Shown here: positions 1-4,509 of the stretch, in pieces
How positions within the stretch are numbered: position 1 is the stretch's first letter
How the letters are laid out: every line of letters begins with the position of its first letter
NCBI GenBank assembly: GCA_949284665.1
Contig: CASDWR010000192.1
Span: 1-5,292 of the forward strand
From: an uncultured Rikenellaceae bacterium
GTDB lineage: Bacteria; Bacteroidota; Bacteroidia; Bacteroidales; Rikenellaceae
Direction: 5' to 3'
Length of the DNA stretch: 5,292 nucleotides
Notes under the pieces: generated by a model
Told to the model about the DNA's origin: nothing
Databases searched by the model: none
What the model saw: only the letters and a program-made list of their open reading frames with translations
Made by a program: the position numbers and the translations under genes

Positions 1-250
1 CTTTGCCGATCCGAATATTCTTTCCAAAATCCGAATAAAATGGAGGAAATACCCGGAACGATGGGTCGACTTCGTATCCGAAAAGGCAGGATAACAACTT
101 TCTGACCTCATCCTGTGTGTGATATGTCCCATTCAATTCGAATGTGATTCGGCGAGCCTCGTCACTCATTTTATCCATTAAATGACGTATCTCGTCCGAT
201 TCGAGCGGTTGTCGTGTTTTTACGAAATTCAAGAATTGATCGAGCGTCAT
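1..250 (-). CDS. Sugar O-acetyltransferase (maltose/galactoside acetyltransferase family), N-terminal part, cut by window edge
   Basis: Reading the minus strand from the ATG at 250-248 gives 83 open codons running off the left edge. The protein begins MTLDQFLNFVKTRQ and contains MSDEARRITFELNGTYHT (about residues 28-45) and then FRVFPPFYSDFGKNIRIGK (residues 65-83). This is the typical N-terminal helical (Mac-type) region leading into the PPF-Y-DFGKNI-IG entry of the left-handed beta-helix of LacA/Maa-like enzymes. Those enzymes use acetyl-CoA to acetylate sugar hydroxyls in the cytoplasm. The hexapeptide repeats and catalytic His lie outside the window, so activity and substrate cannot be judged. 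The ATG lies 4 bases after the TGA of the upstream hydrolase gene, which strongly suggests co-transcription and probably translational coupling. No clear ribosome binding site is seen, as is usual in Bacteroidota. The family call rests on remembered family sequence, and I am fairly sure of it. Confidence 0.85.
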   Translation of the reverse strand, partial: MTLDQFLNFVKTRQPLESDEIRHLMDKMSDEARRITFELNGTYHTQDEVRKLLSCLFGYEVDPSFRVFPPFYSDFGKNIRIGK

Positions 251-254
251 GGGA

Positions 255-1280
255 TCATTTTAAATTTTGCATGAAAAACATTTCCAACTTGTCGAACGGA
301 ATCATATCCGTACGGTCGTATAGATCGATATGTCGGGCACCCGGGACAACATACAACTCTTTCGGCTCGGAAGCCCGTTCGTAGGCATCTTCACTGAAAT
401 AGCGCGAATGGGCATTTTCTCCGATAATGAAAAGGATCGGGCGCGGAGAGACGGTCTCGATGTAGGCCATCAGGGGAAAGTTAATGAAAGAGAGAGCGCT
501 GGTTGTCGTAAATCCACCTCGTGCACGGGGATGATGGCCGCGCTCCAGTGCATAGTATTCCCAAAATTCCGACCCGATAGTGTCGAGACTGTCCGGAATT
601 TCCGTTGCCGTTTCGAGAGGGAATGATGGGTTGTATTCCGGTTCCCCGTTTCCAAAATCCTCCCATCGTTGGAGACTGAGTCGGTCAAGCATTTCGTCAT
701 ATTCTTTTTCGGTCATGCTGTCTTCCCACCCGTAGTGATTTACCCGGCTCATGTCGTACATGCTGGCTGTTGCGACCGCTTTGATTCGTTTGTCCGTTTG
801 GGCTGCAGTAATGGCAAATCCGCCACTGCCGCAGATGCCAATGGCCCCGATGCGATTACGGTCTACATAAGGGAGCATGCCGAGAAAATCAACAGCTGCA
901 CTGAAATCCTCGACAAAAATATCGGGTGAAGAAACGTGTCTGGGTTCGCCACTGCTTTCTCCGTTGAACGATTCGTCGAATGCCAGCGTAACGAACCCGC
1001 GTTCAGCAAGTGTCATGGCATATATTCCTGCCCCCTGTTCTTTCACACCGCCATATGGTGTACCGATAACCAAAGCCGGATGACCGACCGATTTGTCCAT
1101 TCCTTTTATGTAGTAGAGGTCCGCAGCGATCGTTATGCCGAACCGGTTTTTGTAGCGGACGCTTTCGACGGTCACCTTGTCGCTGACGACAAAAGTCCTG
1201 TCGTTCCCCTGGGCATCGAGAGAGTTCATCATCATAAGTGAAATCGTGAATGCAATAATATGTTTCTTTGTCGTTTTCAT
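255..1280 (-). CDS. Secreted alpha/beta hydrolase (dienelactone-hydrolase/YcjY-like)
   Basis: The 341-residue protein starts with a signal peptide: basic KTTKK, then a hydrophobic stretch to about residue 20 and a likely cleavage after Ala23 (LDA|Q). It is not a clear lipoprotein signal, so a periplasmic location is inferred. The alpha/beta-hydrolase landmarks are in order. TPYGG (74-78) is the oxyanion-loop region, AFDESFNGESSGEP (100-113) follows strand 4, and IGICGSGGF (147-155) is the nucleophile elbow. GENAHSRYFSEDAY (287-300) carries the acid region, and GARHIDLYDR (314-323) carries the likely catalytic His317. In the elbow, Cys150 (G-I-C-G-S, dienelactone-hydrolase style) and Ser152 (C-G-S-G-G) both fit a nucleophile position, so the nucleophile is not settled. 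Length and motifs look intact. It is the middle gene of a minus-strand trio, 18 bases after the flavoprotein gene and 4 bases before the acetyltransferase. The substrate is unknown; esterase or lactonase activity on a small molecule is inferred only. Confidence 0.88.
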   Translation of the reverse strand: MKTTKKHIIAFTISLMMMNSLDAQGNDRTFVVSDKVTVESVRYKNRFGITIAADLYYIKGMDKSVGHPALVIGTPYGGVKEQGAGIYAMTLAERGFVTLAFDESFNGESSGEPRHVSSPDIFVEDFSAAVDFLGMLPYVDRNRIGAIGICGSGGFAITAAQTDKRIKAVATASMYDMSRVNHYGWEDSMTEKEYDEMLDRLSLQRWEDFGNGEPEYNPSFPLETATEIPDSLDTIGSEFWEYYALERGHHPRARGGFTTTSALSFINFPLMAYIETVSPRPILFIIGENAHSRYFSEDAYERASEPKELYVVPGARHIDLYDRTDMIPFDKLEMFFMQNLK

Positions 1281-1298
1281 GGTGTTACGTATTGATTG

Positions 1299-1838
1299 TC
1301 AGATGCCTCTACCTGTCTGGTAAGCTTCTTCCAAGGCCGGGGAGCCCTTTATTTCACCCATGTGCCAAATACCGCAACCCATCACGACACCTTTCAGTAC
1401 GGGTGATTCCAGACAATCGAAAAATCCTTGAAATGTGTCGACCGTGCGGAGCATCTTTTCCCGATCTTCATCGGCAGCGGTGAGAATCAGGTAAAACTCC
1501 TTGTTTTTCATTTCGGTGTAAAGGCCACAGCAACGGTCGATCAGTGTCTTCATCTGGGCGGACATCGTATAGAAATAGACGGGAGTGGCCATTACAATTA
1601 CGTCCGCAGCCAACATTTTGTCAATAACTTCTGCAGCATCATCCCGTTGGGGACAAGGTTTGCCATACGTGCTGCATGTGTCGCACCCCGTGCAATAATT
1701 GATCCGTTTGTCTTTCAAAAACACTTTTTCCGCATCATGGCCCGCTTCGAGTGCCCCGCGTAAAAATTCGTCGCAAAGCGAGTCGGAATTGCCGCCACGA
1801 CGTGGACTCGAAGAGAGAATCAGAACTCTTTTTTTCAT
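1299..1838 (-). CDS. Flavodoxin-fold NAD(P)H:FMN oxidoreductase, iron-sulfur-flavoprotein-like
   Basis: The 179-residue cytoplasmic protein starts MKKRVLILSSSPRRGGNSD. The SSSPRRGGNS loop (9-18) after the first beta strand is the FMN-phosphate site of NADPH-dependent FMN reductases. ATPVYFYTMSAQMKTLIDR (84-102) is the second flavin/dimer segment of the same family. Between them Cys49, Cys52, Cys55 and Cys62 form CX2CX2CX6C, the compact cysteine motif of archaeal-type iron-sulfur flavoproteins. A [4Fe-4S] cluster next to FMN is therefore plausible, though many relatives have incomplete motifs and no proven cluster. The frame is open for 17 codons upstream to an ATG at 1889. I chose 1838 because the family begins right at the first beta strand and because a possible -7 promoter box (1867-1874) lies inside that upstream stretch. 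It is the first gene of the minus-strand unit. The role is probably electron transfer or reduction of a small molecule; the partner is unknown. Confidence 0.87.
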   Translation of the reverse strand: MKKRVLILSSSPRRGGNSDSLCDEFLRGALEAGHDAEKVFLKDKRINYCTGCDTCSTYGKPCPQRDDAAEVIDKMLAADVIVMATPVYFYTMSAQMKTLIDRCCGLYTEMKNKEFYLILTAADEDREKMLRTVDTFQGFFDCLESPVLKGVVMGCGIWHMGEIKGSPALEEAYQTGRGI

Positions 1839-2054
1839 GGATTTCGAAATATTGGTTTTATCAAGACAAAGGTAGGACCTTTTTCGCATTGTTGGGTAGA
1901 TGGATTACGGAACCTCATACCCGAATTACGGATTTCGATTCGTATCGCCGTATTTTCCCCGGATCGGGTCCAGCCGTTTGGACTTCTCGGTATTGAATCC
2001 AGATGCTGCTGTGCCGGTCGGTTCGACAGGAATACCCGGAATTCGTTGATCTTT
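1839..2054. other. Intergenic stretch without recognisable gene
   Basis: This region lies between the divergent flavoprotein gene and the plus-strand promoter at 2055. Open frames exist on both strands, but their translations (rich in Arg, Cys and His, without hydrophobic periodicity) do not resemble proteins I recognise. A short GC-rich dyad (CCCG-GAT-CGGG, about 1959-1969) is visible, with no T-run on either side that would make it a terminator. Apart from the -7-like box at 1867-1874, I see nothing else. Confidence 0.5.
1867..1874 (-). promoter_or_regulatory. Possible Bacteroidota -7 element for the minus-strand three-gene unit
   Basis: The minus strand reads TACCTTTG here, matching the Bacteroidota primary-sigma -7 consensus TAnnTTTG. 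It would start transcription about 20-25 bases before the ATG at 1838. No good -33 TTTG is found 19-21 bases upstream, so this is a half match and could be chance. Confidence 0.35.
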
Positions 2055-2085
2055 TTTGCTATTATCGAATCATTGTGTATATTTG
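2055..2085 (+). promoter_or_regulatory. Bacteroidota-type promoter (TTTG-N19-TATATTTG)
   Basis: TTTG at 2055-2058 and TATATTTG at 2078-2085 are separated by exactly 19 bases, a full match to the Bacteroidota consensus TTTG-N19/21-TAnnTTTG for the primary sigma factor. The surrounding sequence is AT-rich. The expected transcription start is about 2090-2093, which is where the long closing stem of the structured region begins. It would drive that RNA and possibly the TM2 gene beginning at 2366. Confidence 0.7.
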
Positions 2086-2090
2086 TTTCT

Positions 2091-2287
2091 GGTTCGTGTA
2101 AAACGGATCGAATGATGAAAGTGTGTCGTGCGGATTCGATACGAAGGGTATGAAGAAACCGAACGACGAGGAGCGAGGCTCGTCGCAAGGGAAGAGTTTC
2201 CCAAACACAAACGGCAAAAAGTGTGTTCGGCTGTGTGGTGACAGAGCAATCATATACCTCCGGCGGCTTCACTGACGTTTGTATGAG
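2091..2287 (+). ncRNA. Candidate structured RNA (independent small RNA or leader of the TM2 gene), class not identified
   Basis: Directly after the promoter the plus strand can fold into a closed, multi-branched structure. Closing stem P1 pairs 2093-2105 with 2276-2287: 12 pairs including four G-U, with A2100 bulged. P2 pairs ATCGAAT 2107-2113 with 2134-2140. P3 pairs 2146-2152 with 2253-2259. CCGAAC 2159-2164 pairs with GTTCGG 2225-2230. The hairpin CGACGAG 2164-2170 pairs with 2179-2185. GGGAA-GAGT-TTCCC spans 2189-2202. AACACA 2204-2209 pairs with 2222-2227, partly exclusive with the previous long-range helix. CTGT 2231-2234 pairs with 2241-2244. All pairing was found by eye and no energy was computed. 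No protein-like ORF covers the region. I do not see tmRNA, SRP, RNase P, TPP or cobalamin-riboswitch signatures. The size (about 200 nt) and closing stem would suit a 6S-like RNA, but this is only a possibility. Confidence 0.45.
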
Positions 2288-2297
2288 GCGCGAGACC

Positions 2298-2317
2298 CCA
2301 CACTTTCTTTTTTGTGG
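2298..2317 (+). other. Small hairpin with pyrimidine-rich loop between the structured RNA and the TM2 gene
   Basis: CCACA (2298-2302) can pair with TGTGG (2313-2317), with the T-rich tract TTTCTTTTTT (2304-2313) in or next to the loop. Because the T-run is in the loop rather than after the stem, this is not a normal intrinsic terminator. The T-run could still serve as the U-tract of an upstream stem if the RNA ends here. Confidence 0.3.
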
Positions 2318-2365
2318 AATTCGGATGCCCAGAGGTCGGACATCAAAAATTTTGAACGGAAAGAG

Positions 2366-2695
2366 ATGTATTGCAGAAATTGTGGCGCTGAAGTAAACGA
2401 CAACGCAGTCGTATGCGTAAAATGCGGGTGTATTTTGCTCCCGGCAAACGATGTGAAAGCGAAGGTGATTATTCAGGAACGCAGCCCGAAAGATTGGATT
2501 ACCACGCTTTTGCTCTGCTTCTTTGTCGGCGCATTGGGTGTCCACCGTTTTTATGTGGGTAAAGTAGGGACCGGAGTCGTGCAGTTGCTTACTCTCGGCG
2601 GATGCGGAATCTGGACTCTGATCGATTTCATCCTTATCATTGTGGGCAAGTTTACCGATGGTGATGGTAAACCGATTCTCAATCGCGAAAATTAA
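2366..2695 (+). CDS. Zinc-ribbon/TM2-domain small membrane protein
   Basis: The 109-residue protein has an N-terminal zinc ribbon with Cys3/Cys6 (YCRNCGAEV) and Cys17/Cys20 (CVKCG). After a short linker, a TM2 domain (about residues 42-93) has two hydrophobic segments, about 45-59 and 76-93. Between them lies the family hallmark GALGVHRFYVGKVGTGVVQ (55-73), followed by LGGCGIWTLIDFILI. TM2 proteins are small inner-membrane proteins of unknown biochemical role, and the zinc-ribbon plus TM2 arrangement is common in bacteria. I chose the ATG at 2366 because the zinc ribbon starts at residue 3. An in-frame TTG at 2279 would add 29 non-protein-like residues overlapping the RNA closing stem. The AAAGAG just before the ATG is a possible weak ribosome site. 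The 3' end overlaps the next gene by 32 bases, so the pair is probably translated together. Confidence 0.9.
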   Translation: MYCRNCGAEVNDNAVVCVKCGCILLPANDVKAKVIIQERSPKDWITTLLLCFFVGALGVHRFYVGKVGTGVVQLLTLGGCGIWTLIDFILIIVGKFTDGDGKPILNREN

Positions 2696-2993
2696 GCGGA
2701 TCGGCTGGCTCTTGTTGCCTTTGCTCGTCTATGTTATCCCCCGACAATGTTGGTTTGAAGGGGAGTCCCTTTGTCTGGTCAAGGCATTGAGTGGTGGTAA
2801 AATCGAATGTTGGGGATGCGGGATTACACGTGCGGTTGTTTCGGTCATGTATCTGGATTTCGGAGCAGCATGGGATTACAACAGGGCGGTGGTGGTCGTT
2901 TTTCCGCTTATGGCTTTTATGTGGGCGAAAGAGGTGCTCATCGATTTCGGTGTGATGCCTCGCCATCATCGACAGCGGACGTCGAAGAAATGA
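2664..2993 (+). CDS. DUF2752-type small membrane protein
   Basis: The 109-residue protein (from the ATG at 2664) has a first hydrophobic segment WLLLPLLVYVIP (15-26). The signature ECWGCGITRAVVSVMYLDF (48-66) contains CxxCGxTR (Cys49, Cys52, Thr55, Arg56), and a second hydrophobic segment AVVVVFPLMAFMWA (75-88) precedes a basic tail. CPxCGxTRA followed by a transmembrane segment is the DUF2752 pattern; the usual Pro is Trp here. The family has no established function and often sits beside TM2 genes in Bacteroidota. The gene overlaps the TM2 gene by 32 bases in another frame. In-frame ATGs at 2640 and 2658 are alternatives that only lengthen the overlap, and the true start could even lie nearer the TM2 stop at a non-ATG codon. 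Co-expression with the TM2 protein is inferred from the overlap. Function is unknown. Confidence 0.8.
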   Translation: MVNRFSIAKIKRIGWLLLPLLVYVIPRQCWFEGESLCLVKALSGGKIECWGCGITRAVVSVMYLDFGAAWDYNRAVVVVFPLMAFMWAKEVLIDFGVMPRHHRQRTSKK

Positions 2994-3038
2994 TCAGTTC
3001 CGCAATTATTTTTTCTTTGTGGCAATCGGAACACATGC

Positions 3039-3068
3039 AGGCAAAAGATTCTTTCACTATCTTTGCCT
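3039..3068 (+). promoter_or_regulatory. Inverted repeat overlapping a -7-like box before the small ORF
   Basis: AGGCAAAAGA (3039-3048) is complementary to TCTTTGCCT (3060-3068) with one A bulged, giving nine pairs around an 11-base loop. The right arm overlaps TATCTTTG (3058-3065), a full match to the Bacteroidota -7 consensus TAnnTTTG. No TTTG is present at the proper -33 distance. If used, transcription would start near 3072, about 20 bases before the ATG at 3093. The overlap of dyad and -7 box suggests an operator, but this is inference. Confidence 0.35.
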
Positions 3069-3092
3069 GACCGGAGTATGGAAAAACGAGGT

Positions 3093-3608
3093 ATGATACA
3101 CGTCACTGTCGTGCGGTTCCGAAGGTGGAGCCGCAAGCGATATGCGTCGTTCTGCAGCCTCGGACGTCAAGTGACGATCGGGACACTTTCCGCAGATATC
3201 GCCGATGCCTCTTTGCGTAAAAATCGTTTGGGCATATCTGATATGTCAGGCTTTGAAAATGTGCGGCATATGGGGAAATACGGAGGTGAAGATGACCTTG
3301 AGGAACAAAATGTCGATGTGTTGTCGCCCGAATTTCAGAATGCATGCGTATGTCGTATGGCCATACCGTATGTTCGGGAATCTTTTTATGCAAAGTCGGG
3401 ACTTTCGGTGAAGGCAGAGGGTCGAAGGTCCTATAATAGCATTTTTAATCATAAGATAACAAACAGCAATATTGCGGGCCGGATGGAATTATCATTTCCT
3501 CCGGCCGCAATACGTTTTATGAATACGAACAGTCATGATAGAAGAGTTGGAACAAAAAGTCCTCTCCGGCGAGTCGATTACGCCGGACGAGGCATGGCGA
3601 TTGGGTAG
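3093..3608 (+). CDS. Small basic protein of unknown function, C-terminal extent doubtful
   Basis: From the ATG at 3093 the frame runs 171 codons to a TAG at 3606-3608. An in-frame ATG at 3078 is an alternative start. The first 45 or so residues look like real protein: [20 protein letters not shown], then [20 protein letters not shown]. From memory, similar Arg-rich stretches (RRWSRK, then Y-x-x-F-x-SLG-x-x-V-x-IG) occur in short Bacteroidales proteins and at the N-termini of some TonB-dependent receptors; I cannot verify this here. No membrane segment or catalytic motif is seen. The later part is less convincing. It crosses an AT-rich stretch (about 3431-3470) and a strong hairpin (3470-3512), and overlaps bioB by 74 bases. 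Tandem stops TAA TAG occur in another frame at 3434-3439, so a frameshift may have removed the normal end. The N-terminal half is credible and the listed 3' end is not firm. Confidence 0.45.
   Translation: MIHVTVVRFRRWSRKRYASFCSLGRQVTIGTLSADIADASLRKNRLGISDMSGFENVRHMGKYGGEDDLEEQNVDVLSPEFQNACVCRMAIPYVRESFYAKSGLSVKAEGRRSYNSIFNHKITNSNIAGRMELSFPPAAIRFMNTNSHDRRVGTKSPLRRVDYAGRGMAIG
3470..3512 (+). terminator. Strong hairpin just before bioB, candidate attenuator or terminator
   Basis: TATTGCGG (3470-3477), an extra G, then CCGGA pair with TCCGGCCGCAATA (3500-3512), giving 13 pairs with one bulged G. After a bulged T3484, GGAA (3485-3488) pairs with TTCC (3496-3499). The total is 17 pairs around a 7-base loop. 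It is followed by CGTTTTAT, a short U-tract, so termination would be partial. The stem ends 22 bases before the bioB ATG, inside what must be its leader if transcription comes from upstream. Its role as an attenuator, terminator of the previous unit, or mRNA-stabilising element is inferred. Confidence 0.55.
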
Positions 3609-4509
3609 GGAGGTCCCCAAAGAGGCGCTTTACGACGCAGCACACCGAATAACGGAACGGATGGCTTCCCGTCGTTTCGACATGTGCTCGATTGTCAATG
3701 CACGTTCGGGACGGTGTCCGGAAGATTGCAAGTGGTGTGCACAGTCATCACATTACAACACGACAGTATCGGTTTATGGGGTAGTAGACAAAGAGAAGTG
3801 TTTACGACATGCACTCTACCACCAATGTCAGGGTGTCCACCGTTTTTCAATCGTGACGAGCGGACGAAAACCAGGTCCGGCCGATCTGGAAAAAATATGT
3901 GATAATGTACGTTATATGCGTGCTCATTCGCAAATCGCTCTGTGTGCATCGTTGGGACTACTCGACGAGCAGGAACTGCAAAAACTTTACGACGCGGGAA
4001 TTCGTCGCTATCACTGTAATCTCGAAAGCGCACCATCCTATTTCCCGCATCTTTGTACCACCCATACTCAACGACAAAAAATATGGACTTTACAAGCTGC
4101 CCGGCGAGTGGGAATGGATATCTGTTGCGGCGGGATCATCGGTATGGGAGAAAGTTTCGAACAGCGTATCGAATTGGCTTTTGCCCTGAAAGAGATAGAT
4201 GTGCAATCGATACCGATCAATCTTCTTCAACCCATTCCAGGTACTCCGTTAGAGCATACGTCGCCGTTGGACGCCGATGAGGTAGTGACTGCAATTGCGC
4301 TGTTCCGGTTTATTAATCCTATGGCATGGTTGAGGTTTGCCGGGGGACGGGCCCGGCTTTCGCCCGAGACGGTTCGGAAAGCCCTGTATGCGGGGGTGAA
4401 TGCGGCAATTGTCGGCGATATGCTTACCACACTCGGAACCGAGACCATGGAAGATAAAAAAATGTTCGCGGAAGCGGGTTATAAAGTAGAAAACAACCAT
4501 GGAGAATAA
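3535..4509 (+). CDS. bioB: Biotin synthase BioB (radical SAM), with non-E. coli auxiliary-cluster ligands
   Basis: The 324-residue radical SAM enzyme inserts sulfur into dethiobiotin to form biotin, the last step of biotin synthesis, in the cytoplasm. The SAM-binding [4Fe-4S] motif is [14 protein letters not shown], with Cys61, Cys65 and Cys68. Other BioB landmarks are VNARSGRC (54-61), CASLGLL (137-143), [10 protein letters not shown] (197-206), [13 protein letters not shown] (228-240) and [10 protein letters not shown] (266-275). Length is normal for the family. Aligned by eye to E. coli, the auxiliary-cluster ligand Cys97 is Ser105, Cys128 is Cys137, Cys188 is Cys197 (followed by Cys198) and Arg260 is Arg267. 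The substrate-site segment YNHNLDT is YHCNLES (159-165). This ligand set fits the anaerobe-type BioB rather than the classical [2Fe-2S] type. The gene starts 22 bases after a strong hairpin and overlaps bioA by 11 bases. No convincing Shine-Dalgarno or biotin-repressor operator is seen. Confidence 0.97.
   Translation: MIEELEQKVLSGESITPDEAWRLGREVPKEALYDAAHRITERMASRRFDMCSIVNARSGRCPEDCKWCAQSSHYNTTVSVYGVVDKEKCLRHALYHQCQGVHRFSIVTSGRKPGPADLEKICDNVRYMRAHSQIALCASLGLLDEQELQKLYDAGIRRYHCNLESAPSYFPHLCTTHTQRQKIWTLQAARRVGMDICCGGIIGMGESFEQRIELAFALKEIDVQSIPINLLQPIPGTPLEHTSPLDADEVVTAIALFRFINPMAWLRFAGGRARLSPETVRKALYAGVNAAIVGDMLTTLGTETMEDKKMFAEAGYKVENNHGE

Noticed and set aside
1839..1889. Longer start for the flavodoxin-fold gene at 1889
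   Set aside because: The extra 17 residues precede the first beta strand without family support, and they overlap the TACCTTTG box that may be its promoter.
2062..2253. Minus-strand 63-codon frame preceded by a GGAGGT-like sequence
   Set aside because: The translation is Phe/Pro/Ser-rich without family resemblance and is antisense to the structured RNA. The GGAGGT match falls within the P3 region, and Shine-Dalgarno sequences are not the rule in Bacteroidota.
2091..2287. Assignment of the structured region to cobalamin, TPP or GEMM riboswitch, tmRNA, SRP RNA or RNase P
   Set aside because: Only scattered fragments resemble these classes (for example CCTCCGG or GGGAA), and the conserved cores are missing or in the wrong order.
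2279..2365. TTG start extending the TM2 protein by 29 residues
   Set aside because: The extension is not protein-like and overlaps the closing stem and the T-run. The zinc ribbon begins right after the ATG at 2366.
1835..2545. Long open frame on the minus strand (about 236 codons) crossing the intergenic region and the TM2 gene
   Set aside because: It lies antisense to the convincing TM2 gene, its translation has no recognisable motif or protein-like composition, and its start lies within the TM2 coding region.
2311..3030. Similar T-rich motif TTTGTGG-AATTCGGA (2311-2325) and TTTGTGG-CAATCGGA (3016-3030)
   Set aside because: The match is 13 of 15 bases but short, low-complexity at its T-rich start, and without further flanking similarity. 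It is not enough to call a repeat family.
3103..3393. Minus-strand frames antisense to the small [11 protein letters not shown]
   Set aside because: They are His/Arg/Cys-rich translations with no motif. The plus-strand frame has a far more protein-like N-terminus.
3432..3437. TATAAT, a perfect E. coli-type -10 hexamer upstream of bioB
   Set aside because: There is no TTGACA-like -35 at 16-18 bases, and Bacteroidota use TAnnTTTG promoters. It is likely chance in an AT-rich stretch.
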